From: Sphaerochaetaceae bacterium
GTDB taxonomy: Bacteria; Spirochaetota; Spirochaetia; Sphaerochaetales; Sphaerochaetaceae
Length of the DNA stretch: 35,617 nucleotides
NCBI GenBank assembly: GCA_028691695.1
Contig: JAQUYU010000004.1
Coordinates: 13,343 to 48,959, forward strand
Reading direction: 5' to 3'
Both the position numbers and the translations under genes were made by a program. Positions 1 to 6,609 of this stretch are shown here, piece after piece. How positions within the stretch are numbered: position 1 is the first letter of the stretch; the number at the start of each line of letters is the position of its first letter. Under the pieces are notes generated by a model. That model worked only from the letters and a program-made list of their open reading frames with translations, ran no database searches and was not told the DNA's origin.

Positions 1-35
1 AGCAGGCTTCTGGCCTTTACAAGATCAAAATCCAT
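1..35 (-). CDS. 5' end of an unidentified gene, cut by the window edge
   Basis: An ATG at 35-33 on the minus strand opens a frame reading MDFDLVKARSL to the window edge with no stop. A strong SD (GGAGGAG, complement of 41-47) lies 5 bp upstream and overlaps the last codons of the ATPase gene that ends at 38. The 2-bp gap to that gene's stop implies translational coupling in the same minus-strand operon as the YhaO/YhaN-like pair. Eleven codons are too few to name a product. The call rests only on the SD, the start codon and the spacing. Confidence 0.6.
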   Translation of the reverse strand, partial: MDFDLVKARSL

Positions 36-37
36 AA

Positions 38-3000
38 TCACTCCTCCGGGCAGAAAAGCTCAAGATAGCGCTTTGCGCAGCTTAATGCCCTGATCCCCAG
101 CTCTTCATGATGCAATGCCTCAAGAATCAAGGCATTGTCTTCGATGGTTCCAGAAGGATAATAACTACTCTCTTGAAGATAAGCTTCAATGGAAGGCGCA
201 AGATCCCTCAATTTCTTGGTTGAATCGGACTTAAGCTTATCAATGAAAGCCTTTCCATCAAAAGGCTCGCAATCTCTTGCCATCTGGAGAACATCATTCC
301 AGTATTTTGCTCCGGGCTTTGCATCAGGAAAGCCATGCAGGACAGCCTCTGTGACAGGCTTCGAGCGCCCTCTCTCTGCACGTCTCTGGGCAAATTTCAT
401 AGCCTTGATTGAATTCTGCACATCTTCATCGCTGCTGTACCTGACTGAATTTGCTGCCTGATACACATGCTCAAGGCCTGCATCCAAGCATTCAGCCAGC
501 TCCTCACTGCTTTCAAACAGGAACCAGCACGGAAGCTGGGCAATGGGAGTGAACAGAGTCCCTGAAGGAATATTGTTTTCCTTCATCCACTGTCCGTAGC
601 AGGCGGGGTATAGGAAGACCTTCTCAGGCTTCTTCTCATACGACAGCGCTTCAGTCAGATTCTGTCGCCCACCGATGGAAATCAGGTTGCAATTCGGGCA
701 GCTATGGGCAAGCCTTGAATACTCATCGTCCTGTGCTGTGAAGTAGAAGACCTGCCTGCTTTTTGCAATTTCGGAAATTGCCGAGCATAATGCAGAGGTT
801 CTGGGCTCATCGCTGGTGGCCATGAGCTCATCGAAGATAAGCGGATATCGCACCGTGGTTTCGGCAAGCTCGATTGCTGCAAGCCTGAGCGAGAGGAGCA
901 TCTGGACTCTTGTTCCACTTGAAAGCTCATCGAGAAGATAGGTCCGATCCTTCTTCGCATCGTATGATCTGAACTGAGAATCAGAGAAGCTTATATCATG
1001 CTGACCAGATGTGAATGTCTTCATCCAGGCACTTGCCTTGCTCAGAATTGCAGGACAGTCCGTTTTCTGAGACTCGGATTCAACAGCGGCGGATAGCAGC
1101 CCGACAGCTGTTGCTATGGCATATTCCTCCCATGAGTCGGATAGCTTCTGACGCTTTCGCTCAAGGTCAAGCTTAGCCTCGGAGACAGCGCTGGAATCAA
1201 TAAGTCCTTTGTATCTGGTCTTCAGGCTTCCTAGTTCCTGCATGGAGAATTCGCTATCAGCTATCTGCTTTTCCAACTCCTCCTTGCGAGCCTGAAGTTC
1301 TGTGCTGTCAAGGCTGCAAAGCTCATCATCGGCCTGAACCAGTGAAATCTGTGCAATCTGATTGCAGACTTTGGTATAATCGTCCAGCTCTGAACACAGA
1401 ATGGAAAGCTGCTGTTCATCTCCATCGGCAATTCCTGTCTGCTCCCAGAATCTTCCCATATCCTGCTTCGCCTTGCAAAGCGAATGCTCATCAGATTCAA
1501 TCAAGCGGGCAATCTGCTGCTGCTTTGCCTCGGCTTCTTTCAAACCAGCAAGCTGATCGGCCATTGCCTTCGCCTGAACTAAAGCGGCCTCGTAAGAAGC
1601 AAGATCTGTTTCAAGCATAAGGCCAATCTTCTGTATCAAGCTTTCAAGCTCAGACTTGCGATCTGAGGCGATCTTCTCGGCCTTGTCACGCTTTCCTATT
1701 TCATTTTGCCATCTGATGATCTCCGAAGAGAAGTTGAACAGTATTCCTGTTTCAAATGACGGAGACGAGGCATTGATTCCAAGAGCTTCAGCAGCCTCTT
1801 CTGAACCTTTTCTCCATGCATCGAACTGTCTTTGAGCTTCTTCCAGCTTAATTCTTGCATTCTCAAGTGCGTTAAGCTTCTGCTGATCTGCCAGCAAGCT
1901 ATCGATTCTGAGCCCGATCCTGGCAATTGCATCGAGGCACATCTGCTCCGTAATCCTTCCTGTGACACCATCGAAATTTCGTGACTTCAGAATCGGCGAA
2001 AGGCTTATCGGCTTCAAGCTTGAAAGGACTGAATACAATGCAACGGCAATTGCTGTCGCTGCACCTGCAATCCAGCTTCCAAGAACAGCGGCAAGAACAA
2101 TTCCAACTGCTGCAATGCAGATTGGAATCCAGATGCTGCTTCTGCTGGGCTTCATAGCCTGAGAGATAGCTTGCCTGTCAGCTTGAAGAGTCTCAAGCTG
2201 CTTTTGATCGAATGCTGATGGAGCATTGGCCTTGAGCTCATCATAGGTCTGCCTGGCAGTGATGAGATTTCCCCTTGCTCTTTCCGAATCCTGAGCCACC
2301 TTCTTGAGAGCTGTTGCCTTTTCCTGAAGGCTAGCAGTCTCAAGGTCTGCTCCCAGCCAGCTGTACTGCTTGGAAAGTATGCTGCATTCGGCTTGAGCAA
2401 GGAACAGAACATCATCGGCAGAGCTTGAGTTGCGCTTTGCGTCCCTAAGCTCATCCATCAGAAGCTCAAGGTTCTGCCTTGCATTTGAATCCGAACGAAG
2501 GCTTTCCGGTATGCTGAATCCAGCAATCGTCTGGTCGTTATCCTCCTGCTCCTGCCTTTCTGATTCAAGCTTCTTAGCAGAATCATCAAGGCTATGCCTG
2601 ATGGTCTTGTACAGGTTCATCGTATCGGATGTGATGCGATCCATGTTCTCTGGGAAGCTGCTCTTGCGAGCTTCAAGTGAATCAAGAAGAGCTTTCTGTT
2701 TTTGGAATTCAAGTGCCTTCGAAACTTGCTCAGACTGTAATCTAATCTCAGGAATCGATTGTGAAAGAGTTTCAAGTTCATGGATACGCTCAAGAACCTC
2801 AGTACCATGCGCCTGCTCATACTGAAGCTTAGTCAGGTTTGCCTGCGCCGCTTTGTATTCATCAGATAATGCTTTAGGGCCAGTCGGCTTGCATCCCGCA
2901 TCCGCTGCCGCTTTTGAAACATCTATTCCATAGTAAAGCTCGCCTTTGACTTTCTCTGCAAAAACACTGCCTTTCTCGGAATTCTGAAGAAGATCCACGA

Positions 3001-3334
3001 TGCTGAGGCTGTAGATATCATTTCCGCCATCCACAAGAGCCGGAAGCCCTGTGGAAAGATCTTTCTTGTTCTTCTGTGACAGGCTTCGGCCATAAAGAAG
3101 AATGCTGTACTGCTTTTCGGCGCATGAAGCCTCTGATTCTACTTCATAGCCTTCCTTCTTCTGGTTCCACAGCGAGCCTGAAATAGCTCTGGAAAGGGTT
3201 GTCTTTCCTGATCCGTTCGGACCTGTTACAACGTTGAGCCCATCAGTGAAATGCGGAACATCAGGAAATTCACCGGAAGCAAAACCTGGAGCCCGTATTA
3301 CTTTGATCTTGTCAATGCACAGCTTGTCGTTCAT
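38..3334 (-). CDS. SMC/SbcC-like coiled-coil ATPase (YhaN type) with membrane hairpin
   Basis: 1098 residues. The N-terminal ABC half has Walker A GPNGSGKT at residues 38-45. Long coiled-coil arms follow (about 155-400 and 450-760). The C-terminal half has an ABC signature LSSGT near 804-808 and Walker B ending in IFDE near 833-836. This split-ABC layout is that of Rad50/SbcC/RecN proteins. No CxxC zinc hook is seen mid-arm. Instead residues about 401-438 form a very hydrophobic stretch long enough for two membrane passes, which from memory resembles Bacillus YhaN rather than SbcC. A tail of about 209 residues (890-1098) follows the ABC domain and is not recognised. The gene overlaps the phosphoesterase by 4 bp (ATGA), with SD AGGAGG upstream, so the two products probably form one nuclease complex acting on DNA, perhaps at the membrane. 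Family confidence is high; exact function is inferred. Confidence 0.85.
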   Translation of the reverse strand: MNDKLCIDKIKVIRAPGFASGEFPDVPHFTDGLNVVTGPNGSGKTTLSRAISGSLWNQKKEGYEVESEASCAEKQYSILLYGRSLSQKNKKDLSTGLPALVDGGNDIYSLSIVDLLQNSEKGSVFAEKVKGELYYGIDVSKAAADAGCKPTGPKALSDEYKAAQANLTKLQYEQAHGTEVLERIHELETLSQSIPEIRLQSEQVSKALEFQKQKALLDSLEARKSSFPENMDRITSDTMNLYKTIRHSLDDSAKKLESERQEQEDNDQTIAGFSIPESLRSDSNARQNLELLMDELRDAKRNSSSADDVLFLAQAECSILSKQYSWLGADLETASLQEKATALKKVAQDSERARGNLITARQTYDELKANAPSAFDQKQLETLQADRQAISQAMKPSRSSIWIPICIAAVGIVLAAVLGSWIAGAATAIAVALYSVLSSLKPISLSPILKSRNFDGVTGRITEQMCLDAIARIGLRIDSLLADQQKLNALENARIKLEEAQRQFDAWRKGSEEAAEALGINASSPSFETGILFNFSSEIIRWQNEIGKRDKAEKIASDRKSELESLIQKIGLMLETDLASYEAALVQAKAMADQLAGLKEAEAKQQQIARLIESDEHSLCKAKQDMGRFWEQTGIADGDEQQLSILCSELDDYTKVCNQIAQISLVQADDELCSLDSTELQARKEELEKQIADSEFSMQELGSLKTRYKGLIDSSAVSEAKLDLERKRQKLSDSWEEYAIATAVGLLSAAVESESQKTDCPAILSKASAWMKTFTSGQHDISFSDSQFRSYDAKKDRTYLLDELSSGTRVQMLLSLRLAAIELAETTVRYPLIFDELMATSDEPRTSALCSAISEIAKSRQVFYFTAQDDEYSRLAHSCPNCNLISIGGRQNLTEALSYEKKPEKVFLYPACYGQWMKENNIPSGTLFTPIAQLPCWFLFESSEELAECLDAGLEHVYQAANSVRYSSDEDVQNSIKAMKFAQRRAERGRSKPVTEAVLHGFPDAKPGAKYWNDVLQMARDCEPFDGKAFIDKLKSDSTKKLRDLAPSIEAYLQESSYYPSGTIEDNALILEALHHEELGIRALSCAKRYLELFCPEE

Positions 3335-4536
3335 ACTGCGGCCTCCTGTCGGAGCATCTGCCGAAGAAGCCGCTTTGCAGCCTCTTTGATTTCGTTGTCG
3401 AAGTCATTGTCTCCTTTGATGTCAAGGCAAGAGAAGTATGGACCGTTCTGCACTCTGGCAAGGCTTTCAGATATGCCATTCTCAATAGTATTCGACCTCG
3501 AAAGAAGGTATTTTGCAAGAACACCTATAGGGCCTGGCCTTCCCGAGAGCTGTTCAAGGTCTGTGTCAAACTCAGTGTGATCGGTGAATCCAGTAACAGA
3601 AACCTCGGTCTCTTCTATTGTCAATGAGAAATCCTTTATTCCAGCCAATGCCGAATCAAGATCAAGATTCCTGTCTGTTGCACCAGTGAATTCAAGGTTC
3701 AGGCCTACGCTCTTCAGGGGAATCGCTGAAGCATCCGACAGCGAATAGAAAGCAGCCTTGCACCCAGATGCAATCCTGTTTTCAAGTTCCTGCCTGTCAT
3801 GAACAGAACCTGCTTTTATTTCCCAGTCCGAATAGACAGCAGGGCTGATCTGGACAAATTCAGGAGAGAGAAGCACCCCGTTCTTCTCTTCAATGCTCCA
3901 GATTCCATGGAATCCCTTCTCTGACCGGTCCAGAGGTACCGGGGAACCGCAGTAGAATGCCTTGCCTTGAGCTCCGCTCTGGTGAATATGGCCAAGCATC
4001 CAGCAGCGGGCCTTCGTATTCTCAAGCTCAGAAGAGAGCACTCCCGCATAGTTAGAACCATGCAGAGAGCTCATCAAGTCGCAGTGAAGCAGTCCGATCA
4101 TAGGACCGCTGAAGTCTTCCAGCGTTCTATCGTATGACAGCATCGGGTCTGTCTTGAACCAGGAATCAGGGAACGACCATCCTATGAATCTGACTCCATT
4201 GAAGTCTTCGAAGCTCCACTTCCCATCATGTCCCAGAATCGAAAGCTTGTCGGAATCGCTTCCGGCAATCTGCGAGAATACTCTGAAGTCATGGTTTCCA
4301 GCCACTGCAATTACATGGACTCCTGCATTCTTAAGTCGCTGAAGCTGCAATACAAGCGGGCCGTAGCAGGAGAACCATGAATCTTCGCTGTCCATCACAT
4401 CTCCGGAGAGCAGCAGCACATCATAGCCATGGGCTATTACATAGTCAGCAACAAGCCTCATAGCATAGTCGCCTCCGCTTGAAAGGAAGGCAGGAACTCT
4501 ATCAAGATGAAGATCCGCACATGCCGCTATTTTCAT
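3331..4536 (-). CDS. SbcD/YhaO-type metallophosphoesterase, DNA repair exonuclease
   Basis: 401 residues from the preferred start. The calcineurin-like metal motifs occur in order: DLHLD near the N-terminus, SGDVMD, GNHD and GHIH. They mark a two-metal (usually Mn) phosphodiesterase of the Mre11/SbcD family. The ATG at 4536 is chosen because AGGGGG lies about 6 bp upstream; a GTG at 4554 would add six residues but has no SD. The stop overlaps the start of the SMC-like ATPase by 4 bp, the usual SbcD-SbcC or YhaO-YhaN arrangement. The partner carries a membrane hairpin, so the YhaO label fits better than SbcD. The likely role is nucleolytic processing of DNA ends or hairpins together with the ATPase. 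Confidence 0.88.
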   Translation of the reverse strand: MKIAACADLHLDRVPAFLSSGGDYAMRLVADYVIAHGYDVLLLSGDVMDSEDSWFSCYGPLVLQLQRLKNAGVHVIAVAGNHDFRVFSQIAGSDSDKLSILGHDGKWSFEDFNGVRFIGWSFPDSWFKTDPMLSYDRTLEDFSGPMIGLLHCDLMSSLHGSNYAGVLSSELENTKARCWMLGHIHQSGAQGKAFYCGSPVPLDRSEKGFHGIWSIEEKNGVLLSPEFVQISPAVYSDWEIKAGSVHDRQELENRIASGCKAAFYSLSDASAIPLKSVGLNLEFTGATDRNLDLDSALAGIKDFSLTIEETEVSVTGFTDHTEFDTDLEQLSGRPGPIGVLAKYLLSRSNTIENGISESLARVQNGPYFSCLDIKGDNDFDNEIKEAAKRLLRQMLRQEAAV

Positions 4537-4557
4537 AAAGCCCCCTACAGACACGAA

Positions 4558-4578
4558 AAGGGCTGAATCCCAGCCCTT
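4558..4578 (-). terminator. hairpin terminator after the repeat-rich membrane-anchored gene
   Basis: The 8-bp inverted repeat AAGGGCTG/CAGCCCTT with a 5-nt loop lies 18 bp past the stop of the gene ending at 4597. On the minus strand it is followed by TTCGT, so the U-tract is short. It lies just before the phosphoesterase start, so it may only attenuate transcription, allowing some read-through into the downstream pair. Confidence 0.55.
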
Positions 4579-4596
4579 GTCATATAAAAAAGCTGC

Positions 4597-6003
4597 TCAG
4601 TTCTTGAGCTTGCTCTTGAAATCGGAAAGCACTGATTCCTTCAATGAAGATTCCTTCTCTGAATACTCCTGATCGGTGAGATCCTCTGTAGCTGCTGTGC
4701 CTGACAGCACATCAGAAGCATTGCTCTGGCTGCTCATGCTCTGAGCAATCGTAGGCTCAACTGGTGCAGCAGTTGCCGGCTCATCAATAGTAGGAGTCGC
4801 TGTTGTTGCTGTTGCGGAAGGCTCTGCAGTCTTGACTGCAGTTTCTGAAGCTGCTTCTGTAGTCTTGGCCGTAACTTCTGAAGTTGATTCCGTGGTCTTG
4901 GCCGTAACTTCTGGAGTTGATTCCGTGGTCTTGGCCGTAACTTCTGGAGTTGATTCCGTAGTCTTGGCCGTAACTTCTGGAGTTGATACCGTAGTCTTTG
5001 CTGTATCTGCAGCAGAAGCGGCAGGAACTACAAGCGGCTCGATTGCATCGGCTATTTCCTGCTTGTGCTCTAGGATAAGCGGAACCACTGCATCGGCTAT
5101 TTCCTGCTTGCTCTCAAGAACCAGAGCAACCAGCTTTTGAGCTATCGCAGGATCGGATTCAAGGGCAGAAACCACTAGGCCTGAAATGAACTGACTATTA
5201 TTCTCTTCAAGAGCAGTCACTATCGCAGGGCCAAGTGTGCCGGCATTTGCAGTGATAATTGAAACAACGGCATCCGATAGCTCCTTGGAGCTGACAATGG
5301 TGGATATGATGCTTGTAACAAGCTCATCCTGATTGGCAGCCATCCAGTCGACCATTGCTTTCTGAAGCTGACTGGAATCCGAAACTGTCTTCAAGACAGC
5401 CGACTGAACCACAGGGGTGACCTGTGCAATGATCTCTGGAATGCTCTTGGATATCTGATTTGAAACAGTAGCAGACAGGCTGGAATTCACTGCATCTGTA
5501 ATCTGAGGCACAAGCGGCTTGATGTCGTCCATGGTCACAGAAGGCTTTTCCACCTTGGCAGCTATTGCGTCAGTATCGACCTTGGCAGCAACGGCGGATA
5601 CATCAATCTTGGAAGCAGCCTTTGAGGCGATGGCATCAGTATCAATCAAAGCGGCAGCATCTGAAGCAACTGCATCAGTATCAATCCTTGATGCAGCTTC
5701 AGAAGCAATTGAATCGATATCAATCTTTGATGCAGCTTCAGAAGCAATGGCCTCAGTATCAACCTCTGGAACGGAGGAGAGAGCAAGCTGCTTGGAAACT
5801 TCCTCAGAAATCAATGCCCTTATCTGGTCATCCGTTGCTGAAGGTGCAGAAGGTGCTGATTGCACCGCAACACCTGTCTTCTCTGAAATCTTCTTCTGAA
5901 CCTTCTCATTGTAACCAGGCTGTGTCACGACAATGATCGCCAGAAGGTACACCAGAACCACAATAAGAACAGCGAGCAATATTTTCGGACCTTTTCTAGC
6001 CAT
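4597..6003 (-). CDS. membrane-anchored repeat protein of unknown function
   Basis: 468 residues from the ATG at 6003, chosen because GAGG lies about 8 bp upstream; it overlaps the coaE stop by 8 bp. A longer frame would add 30 residues inside coaE. The N-terminus MARKGPK plus a hydrophobic segment (residues 8-27) looks like an uncleaved N-in anchor, leaving the rest outside the cytoplasm. Residues 82-151 are helical repeats of 13 residues (pattern DTDAIASEAASKI, four copies, then two 9-residue versions). A helical middle section ends in two 15-residue repeats with KQEIADA. A Thr/Glu/Val-rich stretch is built of four 11-residue units (STPEVTAKTTE), followed by Ala/Thr/Pro/Ser-rich sequence and a charged tail ending KSKLKN. 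No catalytic motif is visible. A structural or envelope-spanning role is a guess. Being last in the polA-coaE run says little about its job. Confidence 0.75.
   Translation of the reverse strand: MARKGPKILLAVLIVVLVYLLAIIVVTQPGYNEKVQKKISEKTGVAVQSAPSAPSATDDQIRALISEEVSKQLALSSVPEVDTEAIASEAASKIDIDSIASEAASRIDTDAVASDAAALIDTDAIASKAASKIDVSAVAAKVDTDAIAAKVEKPSVTMDDIKPLVPQITDAVNSSLSATVSNQISKSIPEIIAQVTPVVQSAVLKTVSDSSQLQKAMVDWMAANQDELVTSIISTIVSSKELSDAVVSIITANAGTLGPAIVTALEENNSQFISGLVVSALESDPAIAQKLVALVLESKQEIADAVVPLILEHKQEIADAIEPLVVPAASAADTAKTTVSTPEVTAKTTESTPEVTAKTTESTPEVTAKTTESTSEVTAKTTEAASETAVKTAEPSATATTATPTIDEPATAAPVEPTIAQSMSSQSNASDVLSGTAATEDLTDQEYSEKESSLKESVLSDFKSKLKN
4859..4990 (-). repeat. four tandem 33-bp repeats inside the anchored protein gene
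   Basis: Units lie at 4859-4891, 4892-4924, 4925-4957 and 4958-4990. Each is exactly 33 bp and they differ at only a few positions. They encode the 11-residue unit STPEVTAKTTE. A decayed fifth copy begins at 4991. The exact period and high identity point to recent duplication by slippage or recombination, so copy number may vary between strains without shifting the frame. Confidence 0.9.
5044..5110 (-). repeat. direct 22-bp repeat, 45-bp period
   Basis: The same 22 bases occur at 5044-5065 and 5089-5110. They encode KQEIADA within two successive 15-residue helical units of the anchored protein. This is an internal duplication in the same gene as the 33-bp array, with more divergence around the matched core. 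Confidence 0.8.
5551..5760 (-). repeat. degenerate 39-bp (13-residue) repeats, then two 27-bp units
   Basis: Residues 82-133 of the anchored protein are four 13-residue units of the form D-x-D-x-I-A-S-x-A-A-S-x-I. Residues 134-151 are two 9-residue units (DVSAVAAKV, DTDAIAAKV). DNA identity is lower than in the 33-bp array, indicating an older expansion. The pattern suggests an amphipathic helical or coiled rod. Confidence 0.8.
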
Positions 6004-6607
6004 GTTTAACCTCAGTTTCCCTGCTTCTGAAAAGTTTATCACAAATCCTATTGATTTGTCGATGCATTTTATTGCAGTTATTGCCATTATCAACGACGTA
6101 AACGGGAATGCCCGGACAGAAACAGCGACTGTTTATATCTCTCTGGCTCATGCATCGCCTGATGTAAGAATCCTTTGAAGTCCCGTTTCTGAGATATGCC
6201 CTATGCCATCTGACAGAGAACGGGCATTTGACAAAGATCACTGCATTGCATAAGCGGTCAAGCTTCATTCTATGCAGGATGGCAGCATTGATAATGACCA
6301 CATCGCTGGTGCATTCCGAAACTGTTGCAATCACCTTCTCAACCATTTTTGGGTGGACGATCCGCTCAAGAGCATGGAGCTTGGCAGGGTCTGAGAATGC
6401 AATCCTTCCAACAGCCTTCCGGTCGACCTTGCCATCAGGAAGAATCACATCACTCCCGAATGCTCTTGAAACCTCAGAGGCAGCCTGATCGATTACATCA
6501 TGACCCACCTCATCGACATCAATCGACTGCCAGTGCTTTTCCTGTTCCAGGTAGCTTACAACATAGTTCTTTCCGCTGCAGCTCTTTCCCGCAACCCCGA
6601 TAATCAT
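5996..6607 (-). CDS. coaE: dephospho-CoA kinase
   Basis: 203 residues. It catalyses the last step of coenzyme A synthesis, phosphorylating the 3'-hydroxyl of dephospho-CoA with ATP. The N-terminus MIIGVAGKSCSGKN is the P-loop, followed by the family pattern SIDVDEVGHDV near residue 30, a FSDPAKLHALERIVHP segment near 75-90 that is characteristic of CoaE, and a short lid region. The P-loop ends in GKN rather than the usual GKS/GKT. The ATG at 6607 lies 2 bp after the polA stop, suggesting coupling. An in-frame TTG at 6628 would extend it seven residues into polA but has no better SD. The 3' end overlaps the following gene by 8 bp. Confidence 0.9.
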   Translation of the reverse strand: MIIGVAGKSCSGKNYVVSYLEQEKHWQSIDVDEVGHDVIDQAASEVSRAFGSDVILPDGKVDRKAVGRIAFSDPAKLHALERIVHPKMVEKVIATVSECTSDVVIINAAILHRMKLDRLCNAVIFVKCPFSVRWHRAYLRNGTSKDSYIRRCMSQRDINSRCFCPGIPVYVVDNGNNCNKMHRQINRICDKLFRSRETEVKHG

Positions 6608-6609
6608 CG

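Noticed and set aside
38-4536. Naming the pair sbcC/sbcD
   Set aside because: The ATPase lacks a zinc hook and has a membrane hairpin in its arm, which fits YhaN/YhaO better; I left gene symbols empty.
4859-4990. Possible CRISPR array because of regular repeats
   Set aside because: The 33-bp units are back to back with no spacers and lie in frame inside a coding region.
4832-5899. Long open frames on the plus strand opposite the repeat protein gene (4832-5140, 5519-5899, 5565-5936)
   Set aside because: They mirror the low-complexity repeats of the minus-strand gene, have no SD and no domain-like composition; they are shadows of the coding strand.
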